Below are positions 24,618 through 34,084 of a stretch of DNA of 44,785 bases, piece after piece; positions within the stretch are counted from its first letter, which is position 1, and every line of letters starts with the position of its first letter. This stretch comes from Hyphomicrobiales bacterium (GTDB taxonomy: Bacteria; Pseudomonadota; Alphaproteobacteria; Rhizobiales; NORP267). The stretch spans positions 1-44,785 of the forward strand of contig JAJFGZ010000010.1 in the NCBI GenBank assembly GCA_021775855.1. The letters are read 5' to 3'. The notes beneath the pieces were generated by a model that did not search any database, had not been told where the DNA came from, and worked only from the letters and a program-made list of their open reading frames with translations. Made by a program: the position numbers and the translations under genes.

Positions 24618-25907
24618 ATGGACAGCATACGAATTGTTGGCGGAAACCGCCTGACCGGAACGATCCCTGTGAGCGGCGCGAAGAACGCCGCTTTGCCGCT
24701 GATGACGGCAAGCCTGTTGACGGGCGAAACCCTGACGCTAGAGAACATGCCGGCGCTGGCCGACGTGAAATTGCTTGGAGATATCCTCGGCAATCACGGC
24801 GTTGACCTGACGGTCGGCGGCAAGCGGTCTGGTGATGACCCGTACCGGGGAAAACGGTTTTCGCTGTGCGCCCGCGATATCGTCGATACCACCGCGCCCT
24901 ACGAACTGGTGTCGCGGATGCGGGCGAGTTTTTGGGTGCTGGGCCCATTGGTCGCGCGGATGGGAGAGGCCAAGGTCTCAATGCCGGGCGGATGTGCCAT
25001 CGGAACGCGTCCGGTTGATCTGCATCTCAAAGGTCTTGAGGCGCTTGGAGCGGAAATTTCGACCGATGGTGGCTATGTATTGGCCAGCGCACCAAAGGGC
25101 CTGACGGGCGCGCGGATTTCCTTTCCCAGCGTCACCGTCGGCGCAACGCACAATGTGCTGATGGCGGCGGTGCTCGCCAGAGGCGAAACCATATTGGACA
25201 ACGCGGCGTGCGAGCCCGAGGTCGGCGATCTCGCCACCTGCCTCAACGCCATGGGCGCGCAGATTTCAGGGATTGGTACAAGGACGTTGCGAATTGAGGG
25301 CGTAAAGGAATTGCACGGCGCAACCCACGCGGTTCTACCGGACCGGATCGAGACCGGCACCTACGCCATGGCGGTCGCCATGACCGGCGGCGATGTAGAG
25401 CTGGCCGGCGCGCGGGCGGATTTGCTGCAATCAGCGCTGGATATTCTGGGCGATGCCGGGGTGGAAATTACGCCCACCAACAAAGGTATCCGGGTCGCCC
25501 GCAACGGCGCCAGTATCCGGCCGGTCAATGTGGAAACTGCGCCATTCCCGGGTTTCCCGACCGACCTGCAGGCGCAGTTGATGGCACTGATGTGCCGGGC
25601 CGAAGGCACCTCGACGATCCGTGAAACTATTTTCGAGAACCGTTTCATGCACGTCCAGGAACTGGTGCGGCTTGGCGCGGATATTTCTCTGGACGGGGAC
25701 AAGGCCACGATCCGCGGCGTCGATACCCTGAAGGGCGCCCCCGTGATGGCCACGGATTTGCGTGCATCGGTTTCCCTGGTGATTGCCGGGTTGATGGCCG
25801 AGGGAGAAACGGTGATCAACCGGGTTTACCATCTGGACCGGGGATTCGAGCGGATCGAGGAAAAACTGGGTCGATGCGGTGCGAAAATAGAACGCCTCAC
25901 TGGCTGA
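24618..25907 (+). CDS. murA: UDP-N-acetylglucosamine 1-carboxyvinyltransferase
   Basis: First committed enzyme of peptidoglycan synthesis; transfers enolpyruvate from PEP to UDP-GlcNAc. It has 429 residues, as usual. The catalytic Cys126 lies in [15 protein letters not shown] (the fosfomycin target, here the sensitive Cys form), with the substrate-binding Lys22-Asn23 in [11 protein letters not shown]. Other motifs are [12 protein letters not shown] and [13 protein letters not shown] chose the ATG at 24618, which gives the family N-terminus [10 protein letters not shown] and has CAGGGTAGG upstream. It is the first gene of the block running to yacG. Confidence 0.97.
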   Translation: MDSIRIVGGNRLTGTIPVSGAKNAALPLMTASLLTGETLTLENMPALADVKLLGDILGNHGVDLTVGGKRSGDDPYRGKRFSLCARDIVDTTAPYELVSRMRASFWVLGPLVARMGEAKVSMPGGCAIGTRPVDLHLKGLEALGAEISTDGGYVLASAPKGLTGARISFPSVTVGATHNVLMAAVLARGETILDNAACEPEVGDLATCLNAMGAQISGIGTRTLRIEGVKELHGATHAVLPDRIETGTYAMAVAMTGGDVELAGARADLLQSALDILGDAGVEITPTNKGIRVARNGASIRPVNVETAPFPGFPTDLQAQLMALMCRAEGTSTIRETIFENRFMHVQELVRLGADISLDGDKATIRGVDTLKGAPVMATDLRASVSLVIAGLMAEGETVINRVYHLDRGFERIEEKLGRCGAKIERLTG

Positions 25908-25985
25908 CACGGTTATTGCGTCGGCACGATTCGAACGGTAACACTGCGCCAGAAATTGTTTGGCCCCCGAAGCGCTGAAATTACC

Positions 25986-26450
25986 ATGACTAACGACCAG
26001 CAAATGCGCCTGATCGCGCTTGAACCTGAAGATCTCGAAGTGATTTCGTCGCACGTCCAGGATTCGCTCCTGCGGGCGACCGATATGGCATGGCGGCCGC
26101 GCGCCGGCAGCTTCACCATGATCATCAACCGGTTTGATTGGTCAGGTGCTGAGGACGCAGCAGCCAAGCGCGGGCGCAAGCCATTCGAGCGCCGCCGCGC
26201 GGCACTGAATTTCGACCGGGTGATCGAGGTTCGGCACATGAATATCGGTCAGGATGATGAAACCGTCCTGGAACTGCTTGCAATATTGTTCGAGGAAGAC
26301 GAAGCGCCCGGCGGCGCCATTTCGCTCGTCTTTGCCGGTGATGCCATGATCCGCCTGATCGTCGAATGCGTTGAAGTCCAGGTCGAGGATCTCGGCGCCG
26401 TATGGGCAACAAAATTACGCCCGGACCACGAAATGGATGACGGGGCATGA
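25986..26450 (+). CDS. DUF2948 family protein
   Basis: A 154-residue protein with the DUF2948 pattern: LIALEPEDLEVISSHVQDSLLRATDMAW near the N-terminus, FTMIINRFDWSG in the middle and a C-terminal MIRLIVECVEVQVEDLGAVW. Function unknown; the family is alphaproteobacterial and, as here, typically sits between murA and hisD, so the position itself supports the call. The ATG at 25986 gives the usual N-terminus; an in-frame start at 25956 is less likely. hisD begins 17 bases after its stop. Confidence 0.92.
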   Translation: MTNDQQMRLIALEPEDLEVISSHVQDSLLRATDMAWRPRAGSFTMIINRFDWSGAEDAAAKRGRKPFERRRAALNFDRVIEVRHMNIGQDDETVLELLAILFEEDEAPGGAISLVFAGDAMIRLIVECVEVQVEDLGAVWATKLRPDHEMDDGA

Positions 26451-26466
26451 CCCAAGGCACGCTGCC

Positions 26467-27762
26467 ATGGTCCTGAGACTTGACAACGGCGACGCGGATT
26501 TCGAGGCCCGGTTTGCCGCGATCCTCGGAGCAAGGCGAGACGTTACCGGTGATGTCGATCGGGTTGTTGCGGACATCATCGCGGATGTCCGCGCGCGCGG
26601 CGATATCGCGGTCGCCGAACTGACGGCAAAATTTGACCGGGTCGATATCGCGCCGCGAGGGTTTCTGGTCACCGACGCCGAGATCGACGATGCCTGCAAA
26701 ACCGTCGACCCGGAAATATTGGCAGCGCTCCGCCTCGCCCATGCACGGATCAGTGTCTACCACCAAAAGCAGACGCCGGAAGACGTCCGGTTTAAGGATG
26801 ATGCTGGGATCGAACTCGGATTCCGCTGGACCCCGATTGAGGCCGTCGGGCTCTACGTACCGGGGGGAACGGCGGCCTATCCAAGCTCCGTCCTGATGAA
26901 CGCCGTGCCGGCAAAGGTCGCCGGTGCGGACCGCATTGTGATGGCCGTACCGGCGCCTGACGGCCACCTCAATCCGCTGGTATTGGCGGCGGCCCGCATT
27001 GCAGGCGTTACGGAAATTTACCGGGTCGGGGGCGCCCAGGCGATCGCCGCGCTGGCCTACGGGACAGAGCGGATCGCGCCGGTCTATATGATCGCCGGAC
27101 CCGGAAATGCCTATGTCGCATCCGCCAAACGTCAAGTCTTTGGTCAGGTCGGAATTGACATGATTGCCGGACCGTCCGAAGTGCTGATCGTTGCAGACGG
27201 CGACAGCGATCCCGACTGGATCGCCGCGGACTTACTGGCGCAAGCGGAACACGATGCGGTTTCCCAGTCGATCCTGATCACCGACAGCAAACCCCTCGCG
27301 GATAGGATTCCCGATCTGGTCGCGCGCCAGTTGCGCGATCTCCCGCGCCGCGACATCGCTAGCGCGAGCTGGCGCGATAACGGCGCCATCATCACCGTGT
27401 CGAATTTGGAAGACGCGATTGAGCTGGTCGATGAAATAGCGCCCGAGCACTTGGAAATTGCCACCGCCGATCCCGACGCCTTTGCCGGTCGGGTGCGCAA
27501 CGCCGGCGCGATCTTTCTTGGATCCCACACCCCGGAAGCCATCGGCGATTATGTGGCGGGCAGCAACCACGTATTACCGACCGGGCGCACGGCGCGCTTT
27601 GCCTCCGGCCTTGGGGTTCAGGATTTCATGAAACGGACGTCGCTTTTGAAATGCGGCCCGGATGGCCTCGCGGCTATTGGTCCGGCGGCCATCACCCTTG
27701 GCGAAGCCGAGGGGCTTGATGCCCACGCCCGCTCCGTACGCATCCGCTTGACGAAAAAGTAA
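26467..27762 (+). CDS. hisD: Histidinol dehydrogenase
   Basis: NAD-dependent enzyme performing the last two steps of histidine synthesis, histidinol to histidine, as a Zn-containing cytosolic dimer. It has 431 residues, the expected length. Motifs: LYVPGGTAAYPSSVLMNAVPA, MIAGPGNAYVASAKRQVFG, DMIAGPSEVLIVAD, QAEHDAVSQSILIT (metal-ligand region), EIAPEHLEI and GSNHVLPTGRTARF. The ATG at 26467 was chosen because upstream in-frame codons overlap the DUF2948 gene. Other his genes are not in the window, which is common in alphaproteobacteria with scattered his loci. Confidence 0.96.
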   Translation: MVLRLDNGDADFEARFAAILGARRDVTGDVDRVVADIIADVRARGDIAVAELTAKFDRVDIAPRGFLVTDAEIDDACKTVDPEILAALRLAHARISVYHQKQTPEDVRFKDDAGIELGFRWTPIEAVGLYVPGGTAAYPSSVLMNAVPAKVAGADRIVMAVPAPDGHLNPLVLAAARIAGVTEIYRVGGAQAIAALAYGTERIAPVYMIAGPGNAYVASAKRQVFGQVGIDMIAGPSEVLIVADGDSDPDWIAADLLAQAEHDAVSQSILITDSKPLADRIPDLVARQLRDLPRRDIASASWRDNGAIITVSNLEDAIELVDEIAPEHLEIATADPDAFAGRVRNAGAIFLGSHTPEAIGDYVAGSNHVLPTGRTARFASGLGVQDFMKRTSLLKCGPDGLAAIGPAAITLGEAEGLDAHARSVRIRLTKK

Positions 27763-27780
27763 ACCGGTCTGGAACTCAAG

Positions 27781-28251
27781 ATGGCCGAAAACAAACTTGT
27801 CGATGTAACCCTCGATACCCGCTCGATCGGGCGGGCAACGCCGGACATCGAGCACGAGCGCGATATTGCGATCTATGATCTTCTGGAGGAAAATGAATTT
27901 GCCCCGGCAAAGGCATCCGGGGGACCTTACAAGCTGCAATTGTCGATCGCCGAGAACCGACTGGTCTTCGACATTTCGGATGTGGAGAACGGTCCGGCCG
28001 GAACCTTCATCCTGTCGCTGAGCCCGCTCCGCAAAGTGATCAAGGACTATTTCCTGATCTGCGAAAGCTATTTCTCGGCTATTCGAACTTCGGCGCCGAG
28101 CCAGATCGAGGCCATCGATATGGGCCGCCGGGGATTGCACGACGAGGGCACGCACATTCTGCTGGAGCGGCTGGAGGGCAAAGTCGAGACGAATTTCGAT
28201 ACCGCACGCCGCCTGTTCACCCTTGTCTGCGTCCTCCACTGGCGGGGCTGA
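27781..28251 (+). CDS. UPF0262 family protein
   Basis: A 156-residue protein of a conserved alphaproteobacterial family of unknown function. Recognised from [34 protein letters not shown] at the N-terminus, then [24 protein letters not shown] and [21 protein letters not shown], and the C-terminal [19 protein letters not shown]-like end. It starts 18 bases after hisD and ends five bases before the phosphatase gene, consistent with one operon. Confidence 0.92.
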   Translation: MAENKLVDVTLDTRSIGRATPDIEHERDIAIYDLLEENEFAPAKASGGPYKLQLSIAENRLVFDISDVENGPAGTFILSLSPLRKVIKDYFLICESYFSAIRTSAPSQIEAIDMGRRGLHDEGTHILLERLEGKVETNFDTARRLFTLVCVLHWRG

Positions 28252-28256
28252 ACGGG

Positions 28257-28727
28257 ATGAGCCTCCTCGGTATCAAACCCGAAATATCGGACCCGCCGGG
28301 GGCCATTTTGTTCGCGTGCAGCTTGAACGCAGTGCGCTCGCCCATGGCGGCTACTCTGATGAAGCATCTGTTTCCTGGACGCGTTTATGTGGAATCGGCA
28401 GGTGTGCGGCCGGGCGACGCGGACGGTTTTGCTATTGCCGCGATGTATGAAATCGGGCTGGACATATCCGGCCACAAACCAGTTTCGTTTGACGAATTGG
28501 CCGACACATCCTTCGACATTATCGTGACCCTGTCGCCGGAAGCCCACCATCAGGCGCTGGAACTGACCCGGACCATGGCCGTCGATGTGGAATACTGGCC
28601 GTCCATGGATCCCTCGATCGCCAGTGGCAACCGCGAAAACATGCTGGTGACTTACCGCGCCATCCGCGATCAGTTGATGAAGAAGATCAAGACCCGGTTC
28701 GACTGGAAGGGCGGTCCGGACGTATGA
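28257..28727 (+). CDS. Low-molecular-weight protein-tyrosine phosphatase-like protein
   Basis: A 156-residue protein of the LMW-PTP/ArsC fold. The P-loop appears as CSLNAVRSPMA (Cys21, Asn24, Arg27, Ser28), retaining the nucleophile, phosphate-binding Arg and assisting Ser, though the usual Gly and second Cys of CxGNxCRS are replaced. A D-P pair in WPSMDPSIA could be the acid loop. The substrate may be a phosphoprotein or small phosphoester; an arsenate reductase role is less likely without an ars context. It is co-directional with, and tightly spaced to, UPF0262, as in other alphaproteobacteria. Confidence 0.85.
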   Translation: MSLLGIKPEISDPPGAILFACSLNAVRSPMAATLMKHLFPGRVYVESAGVRPGDADGFAIAAMYEIGLDISGHKPVSFDELADTSFDIIVTLSPEAHHQALELTRTMAVDVEYWPSMDPSIASGNRENMLVTYRAIRDQLMKKIKTRFDWKGGPDV

Positions 28728-28895
28728 TTTTAGGTTTACCTTTGACGCCGAAACTCGCAATCACCCCGCAATCCCCGGTTCACAAAGCCCGATGAATTGG
28801 ATAGGTTGCCGCAATTGAGCCGCATGGTTTTGACCAGCTGGCCAGCCCAGGGTTCAGACTTTTGACCCCGGACCTTAAGCCGAAGAAGGATTTAC

Positions 28896-29114
28896 ATGGC
28901 CAAGGAAGAATTATTGGAGTTTCCAGGCACGATCACCGAGTTGCTTCCCAATGCGACTTTTCGTGTGAAACTGGAAAATGATCACGAGATCATCGCGCAC
29001 ACCGCCGGGCGGATGCGCAAAAACCGCATCCGGGTCCTGGCGGGCGACAAGGTCCTTGTCGAGATGACCCCGTACGACCTGACCAAGGGTCGCATCACTT
29101 ACCGGTTCCGCTAG
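28896..29114 (+). CDS. infA: Translation initiation factor IF-1
   Basis: The 72-residue OB-fold protein occupies the ribosomal A-site region during initiation with IF-2 and IF-3. The sequence is nearly canonical: [61 protein letters not shown] and [14 protein letters not shown] is positioned before the ATG. The 168 bases upstream (28728-28895) have no gene and probably hold its own promoter; I see no convincing -35/-10 pair or repeat there. Confidence 0.98.
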   Translation: MAKEELLEFPGTITELLPNATFRVKLENDHEIIAHTAGRMRKNRIRVLAGDKVLVEMTPYDLTKGRITYRFR

Positions 29115-29159
29115 GCCGTGACCTAGACCGCCTCCAATCGAATTTTCAACGGGTAACAG

Positions 29160-29783
29160 ATGAAAACCGGTCAACCAGAGTTGATTCTTGCCAGCGGGTC
29201 TCCGCGCCGCCTGGCCCTGCTGGAGCAGGTTGGCCTGGTGCCCGCGCGGCTGTGCCCCGCTGAAATCGACGAGACCCCCAGGAAGGGCGAGTTGCCACGT
29301 GCGTTAGCGAACCGTCTGGCGCGGATCAAGGCGGAAACCGTCTATCGAAACGTCACGCGAGACAAGACAATCGACGATGCCTACATCCTCGCCGCCGACA
29401 CTGTCGTCAGCGTCGGCCGCCGGATCCTCGGCAAGGCCGAACTGCTCGACGAAGCAGCTTCCAACCTGGCGCTGCTGTCTGGGCGCTCCCACCGGGTTTA
29501 TACGGCGGTTGTCTTGGTCACCCCGGACGCCAAATTTCGTACCCGGATTGTGGAAACCCGGGTGCGTTTCAAACGCCTCAGCCGCGAAGAGGTGGATTCC
29601 TATCTGGCGTCCGGCGAATGGCGCGGCAAGGCCGGCGGTTATGCCATCCAGGGCATCGCCGGCGCCTTCGTCATCAAGCTGATCGGGTCGTACACCAATG
29701 TGGTCGGGCTCCCGCTCTACGAGACGCTACAGATGCTGGAAGGCGAGAAATTCCCGATCACCTTCAACTGGCTAAAGGGCTGA
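29160..29783 (+). CDS. maf: Maf-like nucleoside triphosphate pyrophosphatase
   Basis: A 207-residue Maf/HAM1-type enzyme that hydrolyses non-canonical or dTTP/UTP-like nucleotides to monophosphates, in house-cleaning and cell-division control. The N-terminal [19 protein letters not shown] is the phosphate-binding Maf signature. [19 protein letters not shown] carries the catalytic Asp, and [16 protein letters not shown] and [14 protein letters not shown] complete the active site. It follows infA by 45 bases and precedes yacG by three. Confidence 0.95.
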   Translation: MKTGQPELILASGSPRRLALLEQVGLVPARLCPAEIDETPRKGELPRALANRLARIKAETVYRNVTRDKTIDDAYILAADTVVSVGRRILGKAELLDEAASNLALLSGRSHRVYTAVVLVTPDAKFRTRIVETRVRFKRLSREEVDSYLASGEWRGKAGGYAIQGIAGAFVIKLIGSYTNVVGLPLYETLQMLEGEKFPITFNWLKG

Positions 29784-29786
29784 ACC

Positions 29787-30008
29787 ATGGTCGATGAACC
29801 AGGCGACCGGATGTCGGGCGGCAACAGGGTTCTCCAGGACACAGGCGGTTCGTGCCCTATTTGCGATAAAGCAGGCGAACACAGGTTTCGCCCATTTTGC
29901 TCGCGTCATTGCGCCGATCTGGACCTCCATCGCTGGTTGGGAGGGCACTATGCGATCCCCGCCGAGGATGACGAAAATATCCCGGATGGCGAGCTAGTCC
30001 GCCACTGA
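29787..30008 (+). CDS. yacG: DNA gyrase inhibitor YacG (zinc-binding)
   Basis: A 73-residue zinc-finger protein. The four ligands are Cys23 and Cys26 (GSCPICDKAG) and Cys38 and Cys42 (FCSRHCADLDLHRWL), followed by the typical GGHYAIPAED. E. coli YacG binds GyrB and inhibits gyrase. In many alphaproteobacteria an RNase E/G gene lies between maf and yacG; here yacG follows maf directly after three bases. Confidence 0.93.
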   Translation: MVDEPGDRMSGGNRVLQDTGGSCPICDKAGEHRFRPFCSRHCADLDLHRWLGGHYAIPAEDDENIPDGELVRH

Positions 30009-30142
30009 TCCGCTTGCTTGCAGGCCGTTATGATCGGCGCTTGCCACGGTCCGGTGGATTGCCTATAACGCGGTGCTTGCGCTGGTGCACTGGCCCCGCA
30101 AGCCGGATAAAATACCCGGTCACGGCGATTGCGTGTCCCCGG

Positions 30143-30218
<76 letters not shown>

Positions 30219-30230
30219 TCCTCAAAAGGA

Positions 30231-30644
30231 TCAAACCCAGTCAGGGAACATAATCCGCACAACCACATAGAGCGCGAATAGTCCGTTGGCTGCGAGCATG
30301 CAGAAAACGGCGAATGAGCCGAGGTCTTTGGTGTGTTTCGCAAAGTCTGAGATACCGGGGGATAGTTTGTCGACGATATTTTCAATGCCGGTATTGAGGG
30401 CTTCCACTGCGGCCAGCACCAGGAACAGAATTGTCGCGATGAGATAATCCACAAGTGTTGCGCCGACAAATGCGAACATGACCAGTATAGCGGCAAAGCA
30501 GAACATTTCCTGGCGGAAGGCGGCTTCGAGAATGAGCTGCTTGAAGCCTCCAAACGAATAGGTCGCCGCCGCGACAACATGGCGGAGGCCGCGATCATTC
30601 TTGTTGGGTATCCGTGTTTCGTCCTGACCAGCGGTCACATGCAC
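30231..30644 (-). CDS. dgkA: Diacylglycerol kinase
   Basis: A 137-residue inner-membrane kinase that phosphorylates diacylglycerol to phosphatidic acid with ATP. The three membrane helices are clear: FCFAAILVMFAFVGATLVDYL, the second in ATILFLVLAAVEALNTGIE, and GSFAVFCMLAANGLFALYVVV. The catalytic region holds the family signature LAAVEALNTGIENIVDKLS, and an acidic residue in FRQEMF. It lies four bases after the phosphoethanolamine transferase gene on the same strand. That coupling makes sense: transferring phosphoethanolamine from phosphatidylethanolamine leaves diacylglycerol, which this enzyme recycles. Confidence 0.96.
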   Translation of the reverse strand: MHVTAGQDETRIPNKNDRGLRHVVAAATYSFGGFKQLILEAAFRQEMFCFAAILVMFAFVGATLVDYLIATILFLVLAAVEALNTGIENIVDKLSPGISDFAKHTKDLGSFAVFCMLAANGLFALYVVVRIMFPDWV

Positions 30645-30648
30645 ACCT

Positions 30649-32310
30649 CTAAGAACGGCATCCGGCGAATATATCTAGGTCAGGCTGATACACTTCGGTC
30701 GATATGTCCATGCCCCCCAGGACCGAGTGGAACAGATTGTCGTGGGAAATGGGGTCGCTCCTGCGCCCCTGCAGGCACGAGGTATCGATTTTCATCGTCT
30801 CCGAAAACTCAGGTGAAAGCCAGACAATAAACGGCACCTTAATCTGGACATCAGGGGCTAAAATAAACGGCAAGCCATGGAGATATAGTCCGAGTTCTCC
30901 AAGGGATTCGCCATGATCCGAGGCGTATATCATCGAGGTGACAAACCTGTCTTCCTGCTCTTTCAGGACGTCGATAATCTGCGCCAGGACAGAATCGGTG
31001 TAGAGGATCGTGTTATCATAGACGTTGACGATTTCCTCAGGCGTGCAGTCGCCAAGTTGTCTGGTATTGCATGCGGGTGTGAATCTCTCAAACTCCGGGG
31101 GGTATCGAAGATAATAGGCCGGCCCGTGGGCGCCGATCTGATGCATCACGATAACCGTGTCCTTTGTGATGCCTCCAATATATTGCTTGAGCTGGTCCAC
31201 CAGAATGCCGTCGTCACACTCGCCCTGTCGGCAGAAGGGTACGGTATCTCCGGCGGCAAAATTTTCGTTGGGGATTCTGGCTGCAACCCTCTTGTCGCCC
31301 GAATTGTTGTCCCACCAGACAACATTGACGCCGGCACGCGACAGAACATCCAACAGGTTTTCACTCGATAGATTTTTAGCGTTTGTATATTGCGCCCGTC
31401 CGAAAACCGAGAACATGCAAGGCATCGAGACAGCGGTGGACGTGCCGCAGCTGGTCGCGTCGGTGAAGCTGACAACATTTCGCTGCGCAAGTTCTGGGTT
31501 AGTTTCGCGTTCATAGCCGGTAAGGCTGAAATTCTGCGCCCGTGCGGTCTCGCCAACCACGATAATGGTTACGACCGGCCTTGACGATCCAGATATCAGG
31601 GGTCCTTTTTCTGCATCCTCGCCCAGCGGCGCAACGACGATATTGCGTTCTTCAAGGGTGTTTTGAGTGTATTTAACGGCGCCTGCAACCGGTGCAACGG
31701 GATTGAGGCTTCCCAGGAAATCACGCTGATTCCGGATCACTGACGCGTTCAGCGGATAATCGAACGAAACCGCACCGACGGCGAGGATAAGGCTGACAAA
31801 TATAACGATGATATTGTGGATCAGTTTCGGGATCAGATTGCGGTGATTGACCTTCACCCAGCCAATTAGAATGCTGGGGACAACGCCGAATGCAAAAACG
31901 TGGAGAATAAATTTCCAGGTTATGAGATGGCGGGCTTCGTTGACTGTTGTGGAGACCACATTGCGGATCATGTCCCCGGTTATGATGACACCGAACGTAT
32001 CCATAAAATAGGAAGAAATGGCGGCAACCATAATGAAGAATATGAAGGCCGGTTTCGTGGTCCTTCGAAACGAAAAACTGAGAAAAATCGAATTTACAAC
32101 CAGAATTACCCCGACCCCAAACACCGCAAAAGCAAGTGGATGTTCGGAATAATATTCAAAGCCCTTATTCCAGAACGAATAATTGAGAAAAACCAACACA
32201 TACAACGTTGTCATAACGCTCAAAGTTAGGCTGCCAATGGATGGCCGGAAAACGCGCTTGGACAACTGGCTTCTTATAGAGCCGACATGACTGAAATTTG
32301 ACTGGTCCAT
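30649..32310 (-). CDS. eptA: Phosphoethanolamine transferase, EptA family
   Basis: A 553-residue inner-membrane enzyme with an N-terminal block of five transmembrane helices (about residues 30-185) and a periplasmic alkaline-phosphatase-like domain. The catalytic Thr255 lies in IIVVGETARAQNFSLTGYERETNP, followed by DATSCGTSTAVSMPCM, the metal-ligand IYASDHGESLGE, and several Cys pairs likely to form disulfides. Family members add phosphoethanolamine to lipid A and give resistance to polymyxin-type cationic peptides; other acceptors are possible. It forms an operon with the cytochrome b gene (five-base gap) and dgkA. Confidence 0.93.
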   Translation of the reverse strand: MDQSNFSHVGSIRSQLSKRVFRPSIGSLTLSVMTTLYVLVFLNYSFWNKGFEYYSEHPLAFAVFGVGVILVVNSIFLSFSFRRTTKPAFIFFIMVAAISSYFMDTFGVIITGDMIRNVVSTTVNEARHLITWKFILHVFAFGVVPSILIGWVKVNHRNLIPKLIHNIIVIFVSLILAVGAVSFDYPLNASVIRNQRDFLGSLNPVAPVAGAVKYTQNTLEERNIVVAPLGEDAEKGPLISGSSRPVVTIIVVGETARAQNFSLTGYERETNPELAQRNVVSFTDATSCGTSTAVSMPCMFSVFGRAQYTNAKNLSSENLLDVLSRAGVNVVWWDNNSGDKRVAARIPNENFAAGDTVPFCRQGECDDGILVDQLKQYIGGITKDTVIVMHQIGAHGPAYYLRYPPEFERFTPACNTRQLGDCTPEEIVNVYDNTILYTDSVLAQIIDVLKEQEDRFVTSMIYASDHGESLGELGLYLHGLPFILAPDVQIKVPFIVWLSPEFSETMKIDTSCLQGRRSDPISHDNLFHSVLGGMDISTEVYQPDLDIFAGCRS

Positions 32311-32315
32311 TGGTC

Positions 32316-32879
32316 TTACTGGGATCGCTTAAAGCCAGTGACCATCGCCTTCACGAGGTTTTCCCGGTGTGAGATGCTTGCGTAGAAAACCCCAACAATG
32401 TGGGCGATGATCATGAGGAGCGTCAGATAGGAGGCGCCCTCATGAATTTCTTCTACCCATTCAGCTTCCCGAAAGCCGTCCATTATGGCCAGAATTCCGG
32501 ACCCTGTTGTGATCAGGAGCATGACGATAAGGGCGCTGACCATCGCGCCGCCAGCCGGGTTGTGACCTAGATACCGTTTTGCTTTGTGGCGAAGGCTGTC
32601 ACCTAGATACCGGAAGATCGCCGCAGGGCTGTAGACGAAGTCGCTGAATCTTGAATATCTGGTGCCAACAAATCCCCATAGGATACGGAAAGAAATCAGG
32701 CCGCCAACGGCGTACCCGGCATATTCGTGCGCCCGGTCCCAGTCTTCTGCGGTTATCCAGGCAATCGTGAACACGATCACCAGCGACCAATGAACCAGCC
32801 GGACCGGAATATCCCAGACCTTAATTACAGATTCAGGAGGGCGTTTGCCTTTCCCGGAAGCATCGTCAATTATTGTCAT
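32316..32879 (-). CDS. Cytochrome b561/Ni-Fe-hydrogenase b-type protein
   Basis: A 187-residue membrane protein with four or five transmembrane segments and the b-type cytochrome pattern: IKVWDIPVRLVHWSLVIVF (His in helix 1), HEYAGYAVGGLISFRILWGFVG (His in helix 2) and HEGASYLTLLMIIAHIVGVFYASISH (His pair in the last helices). These His residues are the expected haem ligands. It may pass electrons to or from quinone; its partner is unknown. The ATG at 32879 has GGAG nine bases before it, so a GTG at 32894 is rejected. It is the first gene of the operon with eptA and dgkA and divergent from the PepSY gene; genes of this kind often accompany PepSY-type two-component loci. Confidence 0.85.
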   Translation of the reverse strand: MTIIDDASGKGKRPPESVIKVWDIPVRLVHWSLVIVFTIAWITAEDWDRAHEYAGYAVGGLISFRILWGFVGTRYSRFSDFVYSPAAIFRYLGDSLRHKAKRYLGHNPAGGAMVSALIVMLLITTGSGILAIMDGFREAEWVEEIHEGASYLTLLMIIAHIVGVFYASISHRENLVKAMVTGFKRSQ

Positions 32880-33065
32880 AAAGAATTGCTCCACGGCGGA
32901 TAAATACAGTCGACGGGAAGGGCAAACAGCAATTTTTCGATTTGGTAATTTCTGTCAGTTTCCTGATCACCGCATTGGCCAGGGACAACGTATACGGGTA
33001 GCAATGACAAACAGCTGACGTCCGTATTCAGCGTTTCGTCATTTTATGTGCAATAATGATCTGTG

Positions 33066-33419
33066 ATGAAAACGATTGCTTTTAGCGCTGTTCGCGCCGC
33101 AATATTTGTCTTGGCGACAGTCTTGGTTCTGTCTCCCGGCAACGGTTTCAGTTCGGAATCCCCGGACGATGATGATGACGAGGACGAGGTTACCCAACAG
33201 GAATTGTTGGAATACCGCCGGTCCCGGGATATCCTGACGTTCGAAGAAATATTGAAAATTATTCGCACCGATATCGAGGGCGAAATCATCGAGATCGAAT
33301 TTGAAATTGAAGGCGATGTTGCCATCTACGAAATAACATTTATCGACCCAACCGGACAGGTTCTCGAAATGTACATGGACGCGAAGACCGGCATATTTTT
33401 CGAGGGTGAACCCGAATAG
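33066..33419 (+). CDS. Exported PepSY-domain protein
   Basis: A 117-residue protein: signal peptide (about residues 1-28), a strikingly acidic stretch (ESPDDDDDEDE, about 30-40), then a PepSY domain (LTFEEILKIIRTDIEGEIIEIEFEIEGDVAIYEITFID...GQVLEMYMDAKTG). Periplasmic PepSY proteins are often sensors or inhibitors beside two-component systems that respond to metal or cationic peptides. The acidic run could bind cations; this is inferred. The gene overlaps the next by one base (TAGTG), so they are translationally coupled. ATG at 33066 is preferred over the GTG at 33063. Confidence 0.88.
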   Translation: MKTIAFSAVRAAIFVLATVLVLSPGNGFSSESPDDDDDEDEVTQQELLEYRRSRDILTFEEILKIIRTDIEGEIIEIEFEIEGDVAIYEITFIDPTGQVLEMYMDAKTGIFFEGEPE

Positions 33420-34084
33420 TGCGCATATTGTTCGTTGAGGACGATCCACGAATTATCCGCGATGTCAGCGATACGCTCACCAACGCCGGATATATTGTCG
33501 ATCAGGAAAGCGATGGCGAAGAGGCGTGGTTCAAGGGTGACACAAAGTCGTACGCCGCTGTCGTGCTTGACCTTGGATTGCCCGGCATGGATGGTCTGTC
33601 AGTTTTAAAAAAATGGCGCGAGAATAAACGCCGTTTCCCGGTCCTCGTTTTGACTGCGCGCGGCACCTGGAGCGAACGCGTCGAGGGTATCGATGCCGGG
33701 GCCGACGATTATCTCCCCAAACCCTTTGAAATGGACGAATTGCTGGCCCGTCTGCGGGCGGTCATCCGGCGCTCGGCCGGGCACGCCGATTCGGTCATCA
33801 TTATTGGTGATGTAAAGCTAGATCCCCGGCAGATGCGGGTCACGGTGAAAGGCGTGCCAAAGACGTTGACGCCCCAGGAATACCGCCTCTTGTCGTATCT
33901 TATGCTTCATTGCGACCGCGTCGTATCCCAGCAGGAACTGGCGGAACACCTCCAGGGTGATCACGAGCAGCGAGAATCGAACGCGGTCGAGGTTCTGGTT
34001 GGGAGGTTGCGGCGCAAGCTGGGCGCCGACCTGATCGAGACCCGTCGTGGGTTCGGGTATATCGTCGTGGCCGAACAGGCATGA
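33419..34084 (+). CDS. OmpR/PhoP-family response regulator
   Basis: A 221-residue response regulator starting with GTG. The receiver has the acidic pair in ILFVEDDPRI, the phospho-acceptor Asp51 in AVVLDLGLPGMDG, LTARG, and the Lys in DDYLPKPFEMDELLARL. The winged-helix DNA-binding domain (about 125-218) is of the OmpR type: LTPQEYRLLSYLMLHCDRVVSQQELAEHL and AVEVLVGRLRRKLGADLIETRRGFGYIV. It is translationally coupled to the PepSY gene before it and the sensor kinase after it (ATGA overlap). The likely target is the divergent cytochrome-eptA-dgkA operon. Confidence 0.94.
   Translation: MRILFVEDDPRIIRDVSDTLTNAGYIVDQESDGEEAWFKGDTKSYAAVVLDLGLPGMDGLSVLKKWRENKRRFPVLVLTARGTWSERVEGIDAGADDYLPKPFEMDELLARLRAVIRRSAGHADSVIIIGDVKLDPRQMRVTVKGVPKTLTPQEYRLLSYLMLHCDRVVSQQELAEHLQGDHEQRESNAVEVLVGRLRRKLGADLIETRRGFGYIVVAEQA

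Noticed and set aside
28257-28727. Annotation of the phosphatase-like gene as arsenate reductase ArsC.
   Set aside because: The extra cysteines used by thioredoxin-linked ArsC are absent and there is no arsenic-resistance neighbour.
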